A DNA stretch of 64,000 bases from Candidatus Poribacteria bacterium (lineage in GTDB: Bacteria > Poribacteria > WGA-4E > WGA-3G): the NCBI GenBank assembly GCA_958295815.1, contig OY282374.1, positions 3,872,682-3,936,681 of the forward strand, read 5' to 3'. Of the stretch, positions 16,752-25,655 are shown one piece after another. Numbering within the stretch: the stretch's first letter is position 1; the number at the start of each line of letters is the position of its first letter. The notes beneath the pieces are model-generated. The model was not told where the DNA came from and made no database searches. It saw only the letters and a list, made by a program, of their open reading frames with translations. The position numbers and the translations under genes were made by a program.

Positions 16752-17975
16752 ATGAAAGTGAATCGGACCCAATTCATGGAAGAAGGTTATCTCGTGGTTC
16801 GGGAGGTAATTCCGCCAGAGGAGCTGGATGCGCTTCGGGAAAGTTATGAATTGATGGTATCGCGTCAGCGAGAACTCTGGTCACGAGAACGGGCACCAAA
16901 TGATCCACCGGGTGGCGTATGGGAGACTTCCGCACAACCACGTCTCCTGCTTGGACGTCCGCCACTTGCCGAGCACGTTGATGAAAAAACTGCCAGTGCG
17001 ATCGAGATTTGGGCACATGAAAACACGCAGGGGATTAGCAGTGAACTCCTCGGTGCGGAGGACGCAGGCGTCACCGAAATGATGCTTATGTGCAGTCCGG
17101 TCCGAGACCGCGGTCCAGCCACTTGGCATCGCGATCATCATCCCATTGATACCGCTCCATTGCTGGGTTATATAGACGATATTGTGGAGACGGGACCGCG
17201 CTACGTTCAGTGGAATCTCTCACTTTACGATGACAGTGTGCTATGGGTGCTTCCCGGCAGTCATTTACGGGTGAATAGTGAGGCGGAAAACGAGCAACTG
17301 ATAGCTGATCCGAAAGTTCCGCTACCGGGTGCCGTTCAAACACATCTCAATGCGGGAGACGGCGTAGTTTATATTCTACCAATTCTACACTGGGGCAGCA
17401 ACTATAGCAGAAAAATGCGCCGCACGATTCACGGCGGGTTTTCAAACTACACGCACTACCCATCGTTTGACTATATCGAGTATCTATCGCCGGAAGTGCA
17501 AGAGATGTTTGATCGGTGGAATGCGCGGAGCGTCCAAATGCAAGTCTGGTGTGAAGAAGCACTCCGCGCTGCCATGGACAAGGATGCCACTGCTTATCAT
17601 ACCGCTCTGGAAAAGCTGCACCCAGACAGAGGTGAAAAAGGGAAGATGCTCTCAACCGTCTTTTTGTGCAAAGCCGCCTGTTTTGTGGCACAGGAACACG
17701 GCTGTGAACTCGCAGATATTCCCGATGATCTCAAGAACCGCGGCAAGGGTTTCCATGCCATCACGCTAAATTGGGGACCGCCGTTCGCTGAAGAACGGTT
17801 CACGAAGGAGGAGGCATCCATCATCTGGGAACGCTTCAAACCGCTTGACGCATTGCTTAAAACCGACGAAGAACTGTATTTGCCGGGCTTTCAATCGGGT
17901 CCGATGCACTACTATTTCAACGAAATGCCTGCTGATTTTGGTGTTTCGGATTTTGTTAAAACGTGGGAGTTATAG
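16752..17975 (+). CDS. Phytanoyl-CoA dioxygenase (PhyH) family Fe(II)/2-oxoglutarate oxygenase
   Basis: 407 residues; GGAG lies eight bases before the ATG. The N-terminus FMEEGYLVVREVIPPEELD is typical of PhyH proteins. The iron-binding HxD is in TWHRDHHP (about residues 125-132). The distal region has VLPGSHLR, GDGVVYILPILHWGSNYS and the C-terminal His/Arg segment RRTIHGGF. Such enzymes hydroxylate aliphatic or secondary-metabolite substrates using O2 and 2-oxoglutarate in the cytoplasm. Convergent with the isomerase gene, overlapping it by six bases. Substrate is unknown. Confidence 0.88.
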   Translation: MKVNRTQFMEEGYLVVREVIPPEELDALRESYELMVSRQRELWSRERAPNDPPGGVWETSAQPRLLLGRPPLAEHVDEKTASAIEIWAHENTQGISSELLGAEDAGVTEMMLMCSPVRDRGPATWHRDHHPIDTAPLLGYIDDIVETGPRYVQWNLSLYDDSVLWVLPGSHLRVNSEAENEQLIADPKVPLPGAVQTHLNAGDGVVYILPILHWGSNYSRKMRRTIHGGFSNYTHYPSFDYIEYLSPEVQEMFDRWNARSVQMQVWCEEALRAAMDKDATAYHTALEKLHPDRGEKGKMLSTVFLCKAACFVAQEHGCELADIPDDLKNRGKGFHAITLNWGPPFAEERFTKEEASIIWERFKPLDALLKTDEELYLPGFQSGPMHYYFNEMPADFGVSDFVKTWEL

Positions 17976-18764
17976 CGGTAAACCGAGCATCCCTTTAAGA
18001 TAGAAATAAGCCTCTTCGGTATAACGGGGCAGGTTTTCTGGATCCTCAACCTCTAATTCTAAGGTCAAGTCGCCTTGGTAGTCCACCTCTTGGAGTGCTT
18101 CAAGAATCTCTTTGAGATTGAGGTCGCCGCGTCCAATGCCGACAGATACAGTATCAAGATGGTCTTTGAGGTGCACCGCATACAGTCGCGAGGCGAATTG
18201 ACGAATTGCAGCAAGTGTATCAACACCAGACGAGTGGAAATGTCCTGTATCTACGCAGACGCCGACTCGCTCGTCTGGGATTGCATCTAAAATGGTTTGG
18301 AAATCTGAGGCTTGTTCAAGAACGTTTCCGTGGTGTGGTTCGAGGGTCAACTTGATTTGGCTTTCTGCCGGTATACGCTGTAATACGCCTCGGACACAGG
18401 CGATAACTCTGTCTAATGCCCCAGGATCCGTCCTACGTTGTGCCCCACTTGTTGTCAGATGGGTCGAGCCGAGCCCTTCAGCAATTTCAACACATTTTGC
18501 GATCGCTCCTGCGCGTGCGTCAACATCGGCATTGTCTTGCCCACCCCATCCGGGTGGATAGAGTCCAGCACACTTCATCCCAGATGCGTCAATTTTTGCC
18601 TTCATACCGTCTATGTCAAATGCATGCGCGGCATCCACGCTCCAGATAAGTGGTCCATGAATTTCCATGAGATGATAGCCGATTTGTGGCGCGTATTCCA
18701 AAGTTGCGGCGACCTCGTCTTCAGCGTAGCCTCGGTAACAGATAGAAGCACAGATAATGTCCAT
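17970..18764 (-). CDS. Sugar phosphate isomerase/epimerase-like TIM barrel (AP_endonuc_2 superfamily)
   Basis: 264 residues. Landmarks of the xylose-isomerase-like barrel are seen: YHLMEIHGP, LTLEPHHGNVLEQ with a metal-binding Glu, VGVCVDTGHFHSSG with Asp and His ligands, VHLKDHLD and LTLELEVEDPENLPRYTEEA near the end. These enzymes isomerise or epimerise sugars and polyols, or act in inositol catabolism. It runs opposite to the PhyH gene but may act on related carbohydrates. Confidence 0.85.
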   Translation of the reverse strand: MDIICASICYRGYAEDEVAATLEYAPQIGYHLMEIHGPLIWSVDAAHAFDIDGMKAKIDASGMKCAGLYPPGWGGQDNADVDARAGAIAKCVEIAEGLGSTHLTTSGAQRRTDPGALDRVIACVRGVLQRIPAESQIKLTLEPHHGNVLEQASDFQTILDAIPDERVGVCVDTGHFHSSGVDTLAAIRQFASRLYAVHLKDHLDTVSVGIGRGDLNLKEILEALQEVDYQGDLTLELEVEDPENLPRYTEEAYFYLKGMLGLPL

Positions 18765-18812
18765 AAAGACTCCTTATATTTTTTCGGACCCACCTACTCG
18801 AAAATGGGAGAG

Positions 18813-18837
18813 TCGGGATTCGGAGATCCCTCCTACA
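18813..18837. repeat. REP-like palindrome
   Basis: GGGATTCGGAGATCCCTCC-type sequence, of the same family as the copies at 27446, 29333 and inside the coding sequence at 38145. Confidence 0.5.
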
Positions 18838-18944
18838 AGAAAACTTAACGTTTCCACTGTTAAGCTTTCCAACTTTCACGTCTTTCTCAAATTGTGTTAT
18901 AATATACCTCAGAATTAATCAGCAAACTTGGAGTATACTTAAAA

Positions 18945-19355
18945 GTGATTCAGCAAATTGAAATAACCTTACCCGAATACTCTCGTGGCTTTCATCTTGT
19001 TACAGATGAGATTATGAAATCGCTCGGTGAACTGCCAAGAGAAGGTATCCTGCACCTCTTTATCAAGCACACTTCAGCCGGATTGACTATCAACGAGAAC
19101 GACGATCCGACTGTCCGAGATGATTTCGCGAACAGTTTCGATAGACTCGTCAAGGAACGCGAACCGTTTTATAAACACACAATAGAGGGTGATGACGATA
19201 TGCCAGCGCATATCAAAGCGTCGCTCGTGGGTTTTACCGTCTCCGTTCCGATTACCGACCATCGCCTCAATTTAGGGATATGGCAGGGCATTTATCTATG
19301 CGAATTCCGCAATACGGGTGGAAGACGAAACCTCACGGCGACACTCTATTCTTAG
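18945..19355 (+). CDS. yjbQ: YjbQ/UPF0047 family protein (secondary thiamine-phosphate synthase type)
   Basis: 136 residues with a GTG start. The family core is intact: LHLFIKHTSAGLTINEN, then DDMPAHIKASLVG, then LGIWQGIYLCEFR. These carry the conserved His and acidic residues of the UPF0047 active-site-like pocket. E. coli YjbQ has weak thiamine phosphate synthase activity, but the physiological role is not settled. Single gene, flanked by oppositely oriented genes. Confidence 0.92.
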   Translation: MIQQIEITLPEYSRGFHLVTDEIMKSLGELPREGILHLFIKHTSAGLTINENDDPTVRDDFANSFDRLVKEREPFYKHTIEGDDDMPAHIKASLVGFTVSVPITDHRLNLGIWQGIYLCEFRNTGGRRNLTATLYS

Positions 19356-19377
19356 GGAAGCATACCCAGACGATTGA

Positions 19378-20724
19378 TTATACCCACGACGATCTCAACT
19401 CATGCACTTTCAGTGATACGACAGTCGCAGTACCGCCATCGGCATAAATTCCGATGTCCGCATTATTGAGATCTGGTAGGAAATAGGAGGTCATTGAGAG
19501 TTCACCACTGTTGCCGAATGCCTCAATAGAGATGCGATCGACTAAAATTTGCAAACTGATTTTCCCATTTCGTGGTGCGAGTGGACCGCTTCTTTCAAGG
19601 AACGTGAGTTGTTGTTCGGCTACATCGTATCGGATGTCCTGCCCACGGATGTTGAATCCGACAGTTGAGGCATCGTTGAGTGCAATTTCAGCGCGAATAT
19701 CAAACAGTTCACCTGTCAATCCCGCCAGTGGATCTTCACCGGGTTTCAGCGTGAGATCGCTCCATGCGTGGGTGTAGGTGTGGATATTTTCAATCTCCGC
19801 TACTGGTTCTCTATGTAGACGGATCCCCTCTGAGGTCGTCCGAAGGGTTAACACGGATGGGAAACTCATCTGTTGATTAAAAGGCATATCGGGCGGTTTA
19901 CTGCCACTCATCCAAGCAATTTGGATACGTCTGCCGTCGGATTCTGGGACATCGCTCCACGTTTGTGCTGCATAAAAGTTGGCACCGTAGTCAGAGCGAT
20001 GTGCGTCTCCTTCGGGTGTGAAGGTGGTCCCATCAAAGTCCCCAACGTAATATTTCCCTGCAGCGCCCCAGAAGACCCATTTGGTATTGTCAGGATCACC
20101 GTCAACGGGAAGCTCAAAGATATCCGGACACTCTGTATCAAGAATTTGGAGATCGGATAACCGAGTCCACTCCTTGAGGTTTGTCGAACCAAACAGAGCG
20201 TAGTCATTTTGGTCGAGATAGAGTGCCATCACCCATTTTTGTGTGGGTTCATGCCAGATGACCTTCGGGTCGCGATTGTCTCTGGCGATATGTTCAATGA
20301 TAGGGTTGCCCTCATATTTTGTCCAACTCCGCCCGCGATCATTGCTATAGGCGATGCTTTGAGTAAACGGGACTTCTTTCGGTGCGTGGCTACCTGCAGA
20401 GGTATAAAAATTGACGAGTACTGACTCGTCCCCGGTTTGGAAACCACCAGTATTCTGCCAGTCCACGACACCGGAACCGGAGAAGATTGTGCCGAGATCA
20501 TCGGGATGAATGGCGTGTGGGAGTTGCTTCCAGTGGACGAGATCTCGACTGATAGCATGTCCCCATGTCATATTGCCCCAGTCGATACCGAACGGATTGT
20601 GCTGAAAAAAGAGATGGTATTCGCCTTTATAGTAAATCAGACCGTTCGGATCGTTGGTCCAGTTGGTTTTCGGTGTGAAATGGAACTGTGGACGATATGT
20701 TTCCTTATAAGCCGTTTGGATCAT
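19378..20724 (-). CDS. Glycoside hydrolase family 32 (levanase/invertase type)
   Basis: 448 residues; AAGGAAG lies five bases upstream of the ATG at 20724. All three GH32 catalytic motifs are visible: NDPNG at 24-28 (Asp nucleophile), RDPKV (transition-state stabiliser) and the acid/base Glu in ECPDIF. An FQHNP motif follows the first block and a C-terminal beta-sandwich (about 330-448) completes the family fold. It hydrolyses beta-fructofuranosyl bonds in sucrose, inulin or levan. No signal peptide is evident, suggesting cytoplasmic action on imported sugar. No transporter or fructokinase is adjacent. Confidence 0.93.
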   Translation of the reverse strand: MIQTAYKETYRPQFHFTPKTNWTNDPNGLIYYKGEYHLFFQHNPFGIDWGNMTWGHAISRDLVHWKQLPHAIHPDDLGTIFSGSGVVDWQNTGGFQTGDESVLVNFYTSAGSHAPKEVPFTQSIAYSNDRGRSWTKYEGNPIIEHIARDNRDPKVIWHEPTQKWVMALYLDQNDYALFGSTNLKEWTRLSDLQILDTECPDIFELPVDGDPDNTKWVFWGAAGKYYVGDFDGTTFTPEGDAHRSDYGANFYAAQTWSDVPESDGRRIQIAWMSGSKPPDMPFNQQMSFPSVLTLRTTSEGIRLHREPVAEIENIHTYTHAWSDLTLKPGEDPLAGLTGELFDIRAEIALNDASTVGFNIRGQDIRYDVAEQQLTFLERSGPLAPRNGKISLQILVDRISIEAFGNSGELSMTSYFLPDLNNADIGIYADGGTATVVSLKVHELRSSWV

Positions 20725-20825
20725 TATTCTTCCTTTCCGTTTTTGAGGGTTGCGAGCGGATAGACGCTATTTCCTGTTTTGCGTACTATTCTATGTATTT
20801 ATTTTATTTTGTCAAGAATATGGCT

Positions 20826-20850
20826 GTCGGCGGTCAGCAGTCAGCGGTCA
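20826..20850. repeat. GTCAGC short tandem repeat
   Basis: CGGCGGTCAGCAGTCAGCGG occurs in the gap between divergent genes; same degenerate unit as at 14806 and 37982. Confidence 0.5.
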
Positions 20851-20952
20851 GGCGTGAAATATCAGAATCAGGATTTTCAAGATGATGAAATCACGGTCGT
20901 TCCCACAGGGAATGTGGAAGAACGGAAGATAAGAGGGGTTGGGAGGTGATTG

Positions 20953-21723
20953 ATGAAAACAACACGGAAGATTGTTGCAATCGGTGGTGGAGAACTTAGT
21001 ATGCTGGAAACCGCCGAAATCGACAAACGCATTATTGAACTGACGGGTAAAACGAGTCCAAAGGCACTTTTTATTCCAACTGCCAGCGGAGACGCTGCTG
21101 GATACATAGATACCTTTGAGGCGTGTTACGGCAAGGAATTCGGATGTCAGACGCGCATCCTCAAACTGACTCAAGACCCTCCTGTGTTTGAGGAAATTTC
21201 GGCGTTGGTATTGGATTCAGATCTGATCTATGTCGGCGGTGGAAATACCTATCGAATGATGAAAATATGGCGACGCTTGGGTTTGGATGCTGTATTAGCG
21301 GAAGCTGCGTCCCGTGGTATTGTCCTGTCAGGTCTCAGCGCAGGCGCGATTTGTTGGTTCAAATACGGTCATAGTGATTCTCGCTCCTTCTCCGGCAACG
21401 CAGCGTGGAATTATATCCGTGTTAGCGGATTGGGATTCATCAATGCTGTATATTGCCCTCATTATCATAGTGAGAATCGTGAAGATGCATTTTCGCAGAT
21501 GATTGCAAAACGCGGTGGTATCGGCATAGCCTGTGACAACAACGCTGCCATTGAGATCGTTGGAGATCACTACCGCGTGCTCACCTCTGACCCGGATGCC
21601 AAGGCATACAAACTCTTCAAACGCAACGGGCGGGTGATTGTTGCGGAATTACCTCAAGACAGTGAACGGACGCCTTTAGCCGACCTTTTGAAGCGAAATA
21701 ATAGCGATTCCGCTGAACTATAA
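20953..21723 (+). CDS. Peptidase S51 / dipeptidase E-like (type 1 glutamine amidotransferase fold)
   Basis: 256 residues from the ATG at 20953 (GGGAGGTGA six bases upstream; a TTG directly before it is less likely). IVAIGGGE opens the fold, YVGGGNTYRMM precedes the nucleophile elbow GLSAGAICWF with its catalytic Ser, and a His follows in YCPHYHSENR. The layout matches PepE/cyanophycinase-like S51 peptidases that cleave Asp-X dipeptides. It stands alone. Confidence 0.85.
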   Translation: MKTTRKIVAIGGGELSMLETAEIDKRIIELTGKTSPKALFIPTASGDAAGYIDTFEACYGKEFGCQTRILKLTQDPPVFEEISALVLDSDLIYVGGGNTYRMMKIWRRLGLDAVLAEAASRGIVLSGLSAGAICWFKYGHSDSRSFSGNAAWNYIRVSGLGFINAVYCPHYHSENREDAFSQMIAKRGGIGIACDNNAAIEIVGDHYRVLTSDPDAKAYKLFKRNGRVIVAELPQDSERTPLADLLKRNNSDSAEL

Positions 21724-21780
21724 GGTTATATCTCTGCATCCGCCTTTCCAAATTTTCATTCTCTTGCCCTATAAGAAAAC

Positions 21781-21908
21781 TATGGTAGATTTTAGAATTA
21801 CTTGGACACTCTGCATCGCCGAGGCACGGAGACCTCGCCGAACAGCAGTGTTCTGTTATTGGGTTTATGGATGGCAGAAGTGTCTATTTATTTTTAGGAT
21901 TCACCATA
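21781..21908. mobile_element. MITE-like element with TA flanks (best-preserved copy)
   Basis: The inner element 21783-21906 has imperfect terminal inverted repeats: TGGTAGATTTTAGAATTACT at the left and, read on the reverse strand, TGGTGAATCCTAAAAATAAA at the right. TA flanks both ends, as expected for IS630/Tc1-mariner-type insertion. It is noncoding and shares its full length with the copy at 2830-2956. Confidence 0.7.
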
Positions 21909-21954
21909 AACCCATCTCTTTATCCACGATCTTCTCCCATTTTTGCAGAATTAG

Positions 21955-21981
21955 GCAACTATTTTGTCCGTTACCTATGTC
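21955..21981 (+). promoter_or_regulatory. ECF-type promoter motif P1
   Basis: TTAGGCAACT, 17 bases, then TGTC and an AT-rich run (ACTATATATTA). It lies upstream of the first TolB-like/selenoprotein operon and aligns with motifs P2-P5 of the locus. Confidence 0.5.
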
Positions 21982-22113
21982 ACTATATATTAATATTGGG
22001 ATTCGCTCGAATATAGGCTCTTTATAGAAACGATATTTAGGTCGAGTATTCTTTATTAACACAATATAGGGCAAAATCAAAACTCAAAACTCATCTATAG
22101 TATGGAGCGTTGG

Positions 22114-23154
22114 ATGAAACGTAAATCTATTTTTACTTGTTCAGAAACTGTAGGTTCTACGAAGTTTCTACTATTTAGTACTGTTACTATCGCGCTACTT
22201 GTGCTCAATAGCGGTCTTGTTGTGTGGGCAAAAGCACCTAACAGAGCGAAAATCGTGTTTATGTCAAAGCGGGATGGCAACACCGAAATCTATATCATGA
22301 ATCCAGACGGGAGTGAGCAGGTCAATTTGACGCAGCATCCTGCAGCCGATTACAATCCGGTATGGTCGCCGAACGGAAAGCAGATTCTGTTTAGCTCAGA
22401 TCGAGACGGTATTTTCGATTTGTATCTTATGGATCCAGACGGCAAAAATGTCCGAAAGGTATTTGAAAGCAGTAAATATAGATGGGACCCGGCGTGGTCG
22501 CCTGATGGCAAATGGATTGCTTATGCCCAAGGAGATCCGGGAAAAGCAAAACTACAAGCAGGATTACGATTTGTCCCTTATGCCGATCTAACGATTTACG
22601 TTGCGACCCCAAATGGAGATTCGGTTGAGAAATTGACGGATGGATTCCATCCAAGTTGGTCTCCCAGTGGAAGCATGATAGCCTTTGTGGTGGGAGGGCT
22701 TGCACACACGCCGCTGGGTATTTTCGACGTGCAGAAACGCTCCCGAAAGATGCTCTTGGCAAAGGAGATGCCGTGGATATTTGATCCAAGTTGGTCTCGA
22801 CGAGATCAGAAAATCGCCTTCGCGAGGCTTGATGGTGCTGCGTTTGATGGACAAGGTTTTCTCCGGTTTAATAAGGGTGCCATCTACACTGTGTCCAGCA
22901 ATGGCTTCAGACTGCATCAGATTACCGACGTAAATTCCTATGACCCGAGCTGGTCTCCAGACGGAAACGAACTTATTTATAACGCTCGGGTGGGCTTTTC
23001 GCAAATCTTCAAAACCGACCTGAACGGTGGCAACGCCACGCAACTGACGCACGAGGGAAGTAATTCAAGTCCAGATTGGTTTGATCCTATGTATAGCGTT
23101 TCGCCTTCGGTGCGCTCTTTAACAACGATGTGGGGAAAAATTAAAGCGGACTAA
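22114..23154 (+). CDS. TolB-like beta-propeller protein (copy 1)
   Basis: 346 residues from the ATG at 22114 (GGAG six bases upstream). One hydrophobic N-terminal segment (FLLFSTVTIALLVLNSGLVV) acts as signal or anchor. Then come repeated PD40/WD40-like blades: SKRDGNTEIYIMNPDGS, SPNGKQILFSSDRDG, SPDGKWIAYAQ, SPDGNELIYNA. The C-terminal tail (PSVRSLTTMWGKIKAD) follows the last blade. Such propellers bind proteins or sugars in the periplasm. Its stop is 13 bases before the first selenoprotein, so the two form an operon. Confidence 0.85.
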   Translation: MKRKSIFTCSETVGSTKFLLFSTVTIALLVLNSGLVVWAKAPNRAKIVFMSKRDGNTEIYIMNPDGSEQVNLTQHPAADYNPVWSPNGKQILFSSDRDGIFDLYLMDPDGKNVRKVFESSKYRWDPAWSPDGKWIAYAQGDPGKAKLQAGLRFVPYADLTIYVATPNGDSVEKLTDGFHPSWSPSGSMIAFVVGGLAHTPLGIFDVQKRSRKMLLAKEMPWIFDPSWSRRDQKIAFARLDGAAFDGQGFLRFNKGAIYTVSSNGFRLHQITDVNSYDPSWSPDGNELIYNARVGFSQIFKTDLNGGNATQLTHEGSNSSPDWFDPMYSVSPSVRSLTTMWGKIKAD

Positions 23155-23167
23155 AGGAGATTTGGAA

Positions 23168-24403
23168 ATGAAAACTTTAACCATTGGTTTCCTGATTATA
23201 ATTATGATAAATGGACATCTGAATGCCGATAACCACTCTACAACTAACGACAACATCACACTTAACCTCAATGCTTCGGCAGAAGTGTTAGTGAAAGCAT
23301 TCATTGCCCCGATTGAATACGCTTCATCCGACTTCCATTTAGAGTGGGATACATTGGCAAATTTTCGGGTCGCTGAACCAGAGAAGTCGTACCCGACATC
23401 GGTTTTCCTTGCTTTTCTTCCTTCCGAAGCGGTTTCTGTTGGTGATTACTGGGAGATTGAAAAAGCAGGTATTCTCACATTATTGCGGCAGCTTCATCCG
23501 AACCCGACTCTTGACATGCACATTAACGCAGGAGATTCGCGTGGTTTGTGGGCATGCCTACGCGCTTACAACGATGAATTCGCCGATATTGCATTTCGGG
23601 TTCATGCAGAGTTTGAGTTGGAGGATGGTTGGTTCACACCTTCGCAGTTCGCTGGGAATTTGGTTATTGATCGAACACAAGAAAGAGTCGTATTTTTTCA
23701 GATGTACGTTCCTAAAAGCACGCTGAACTTTGATGTCAATTGGAAAAAATATAAAAATAGTATCATTACTGCCGCTGGCTATTGTCCGCGAATAGAGCTT
23801 CGTGCTGAGACACAAGGAGTTGTACCAGACATCGAGTTTGTAGAATCCATCACTGAAAAAGAAGCCGAACACAAGTTGGCATTGCGTTTCTACAAATCGC
23901 AGCAAATTAACTGGGTTTCATTGGAAGAAGCGTTGAAAATGGCAACGGCACAACAAAAATTCGTTCACGTTATTTCAATAAATGGACCGCTTACGGACGA
24001 ATCGTGCTGAGGGAGCGGTAAAAATTTGAGAGCAGGTGTTCTCTCCGATGACCGAGTTATCAACTTCTTGAACGAGAATTTCATTAACACGTGGGTACTT
24101 AATTCTGAATTAGGGCGCAAACCTCGTCTGCGCGACCCGATTGCCAAGCGGCGCGAACGAGAAGGTAAAACGTTTGATACAAGTCACGCCTTAGTACAAG
24201 CAGTCATAATGGGATGGAACGACAGGTCTCCAGTAGATTGCTTGGTAATTTCACCAAAGTTTGAACTGATGGGTAGCCTGTCGGTCAAAGAAACCTACGT
24301 ATCCAACAGGGCAGCATATTACCTGACATTTCTCAAGAGATCTTTAGCGGGAGAACGCAGCGGTGTGGATGAGGACACTCTGGAACCTAAATCAACCGAC
24401 TGA
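23168..24403 (+). CDS. Secreted thioredoxin-like selenoprotein A (in-frame TGA = Sec281)
   Basis: Reads as one 411-residue chain if TGA at 24008-24010 is selenocysteine. AAGGAG lies eight bases before the ATG at 23168. A signal peptide (TIGFLIIIMINGHLNA) precedes a family-specific domain (LACLRAYNDEFADIAFRVHAE-like region, about 25-245). Next comes a thioredoxin-like segment: VHVISINGPLTDESC, then U, then GSGKNLRA, then VINFLNENFINTWV. The sequence downstream of the TGA is in the same frame and is homologous in all four paralogues. A hairpin follows 23 bases after the TGA up to its loop. Copy A lacks the C-terminal domain of copies B-D. An alternative reading as two separate genes would need a TTG start without a ribosome site. 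Confidence 0.8.
24008..24043 (+). promoter_or_regulatory. SECIS-like hairpin of selenoprotein A
   Basis: TGA at 24008-24010, then a six-pair apical stem GAGAGC/GUUCUC (24028-24033 with 24038-24043) closing the tetraloop AGGU. The E. coli fdhF SECIS also presents AGGU after a GC closing pair. Structure is drawn by eye. Confidence 0.65.
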
Positions 24404-24461
24404 AAGAATCCTTTGAACGTTTGTGTATTACATCTTTTGTGATTTCCTTTTGCAAAATTAA

Positions 24462-24488
24462 GCAACCCTTTCGCTCATTATTCGCGTC
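24462..24488 (+). promoter_or_regulatory. ECF-type promoter motif P2
   Basis: TTAAGCAACC, 17 bases, CGTCATTATATA. It lies 129 bases before the second TolB-like gene in a block of about 100 bases that is repeated upstream of copies C and D. Confidence 0.55.
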
Positions 24489-24616
24489 ATTATATAGTGA
24501 TTTAGGATTTACGTGAACAGAGACTCTTTGCAGTAGCATGTTTACGAAGAGTATTCTTTTTAACACATCACAGGGAAAATCAATAATCAACCTCATTCAT
24601 AATGGAAGAGTGTCTT

Positions 24617-25642
24617 ATGAAACGCAAGTCTGTTTCTTCTTGTTTAGGAACTGGACGCTATACTAAGTTTGTAATCTACGGTTGTGCTATCAGTGCGCTA
24701 CTCGTGTTCAGCGGTGGCATCACCGGGTGGACAAAAGCCCCAGAGACTGAAAAAATTACGTTTACATCAACAAGAGATGGAAATACCGAAATTTATATCA
24801 TGAACTCTGACGGTACTATGCCAGTGAATGTGAGCCAGAATGCGGGGGCGGAGGATTATAATCCTATTTGGTCGCCGAACGGAAAACGAATTTTGTTCAT
24901 CTCAAATCGAGACAGAATTTTCGATTTGTATGTTATGGATGCAGATGGCACAAACGTCCGAAAGATATTTAAAACCGAGGCACTTAGAAGGGATCCAACC
25001 TGGTCGCCTGATGGCAAACAGATTGCCTATGCACAAGGAGAAGAACCCAACCAAGCGATTTACATTGCAGCAATAGATGGGACATCCGTTGAAAAACTGA
25101 CAGATGGGTTCATGCCAAGTTGGTCGCCCGATGGGAGCGAGATAGCCTTTGTGGTAGGAGGTATCAAACATACGCCACTGGGTATTTACGATCTACAGAC
25201 GCACACCCAAAAGACGCTCCTCATAAAGGAGATGCCGTGGATAGTTAATCCAAGCTGGTCGCCACGAGGAGAGAAAATAGCCTTTTCAAAAATCGACGGA
25301 CGATTAGACCCAAATGGTTTTCTTTGGTGGGAAAGGTCGAACATTTACGTTGCGAATCGCGATGGAACAGGACTTCATCAGATTATTAAAGATGAAGAAT
25401 CAATCTGTATGGGTCCAACTTGGTCGCCACACGGGGACCAACTCATTTACACGGATGCCGTTAGACACCCGAAAAAAGACATCTCCGTGCAACTGTTCAA
25501 AACAGACTTGAGGACTGGAAACATAACGCAACTGACGCACGAGGCAAATAACTCTCGCGCGGATTGGTTTGATCCTATGTATAGCGTTTCGCCTTCGGTG
25601 CGCTCTTTAACAACGATGTGGGGAAAAATTAAAGCAAACTAA
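24617..25642 (+). CDS. TolB-like beta-propeller protein (copy 2)
   Basis: 341 residues from the ATG at 24617 (GGAAG nine bases upstream). Same plan as copy 1: N-terminal hydrophobic segment, blades SPNGKRILFISNRD, SPDGKQIAYAQG, SPDGSEIAFVVGG, SPRGEKIAFSK, SPHGDQLIYTD, then the C-terminal DWFDPMYSVSPSVRSLTTMW. The last 74 bases before the final codons (25562-25635) are identical to copy 1 (23074-23147). It is 13 bases before selenoprotein B, so the propeller-selenoprotein pair has been duplicated as a unit. Confidence 0.85.
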   Translation: MKRKSVSSCLGTGRYTKFVIYGCAISALLVFSGGITGWTKAPETEKITFTSTRDGNTEIYIMNSDGTMPVNVSQNAGAEDYNPIWSPNGKRILFISNRDRIFDLYVMDADGTNVRKIFKTEALRRDPTWSPDGKQIAYAQGEEPNQAIYIAAIDGTSVEKLTDGFMPSWSPDGSEIAFVVGGIKHTPLGIYDLQTHTQKTLLIKEMPWIVNPSWSPRGEKIAFSKIDGRLDPNGFLWWERSNIYVANRDGTGLHQIIKDEESICMGPTWSPHGDQLIYTDAVRHPKKDISVQLFKTDLRTGNITQLTHEANNSRADWFDPMYSVSPSVRSLTTMWGKIKAN

Positions 25643-25655
25643 AGGAGATTTAAAA

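Larger units (their letters stand above)
21724..22113. other. Intergenic region with a MITE and ECF-like promoter
   Basis: 390 bases: a MITE-like element at 21781-21908, then an ECF-like promoter at 21955-21981, then about 130 bases of AT-rich leader before the first TolB-like gene. Confidence 0.6.

Noticed and set aside
24026..24403. Separate gene starting at TTG after the first in-frame TGA (also at 26505, 28406 and 30421)
   Set aside because: No ribosome binding site; the codons between TGA and TTG are conserved as protein in all four copies, so these are the C-terminal parts of selenoproteins.
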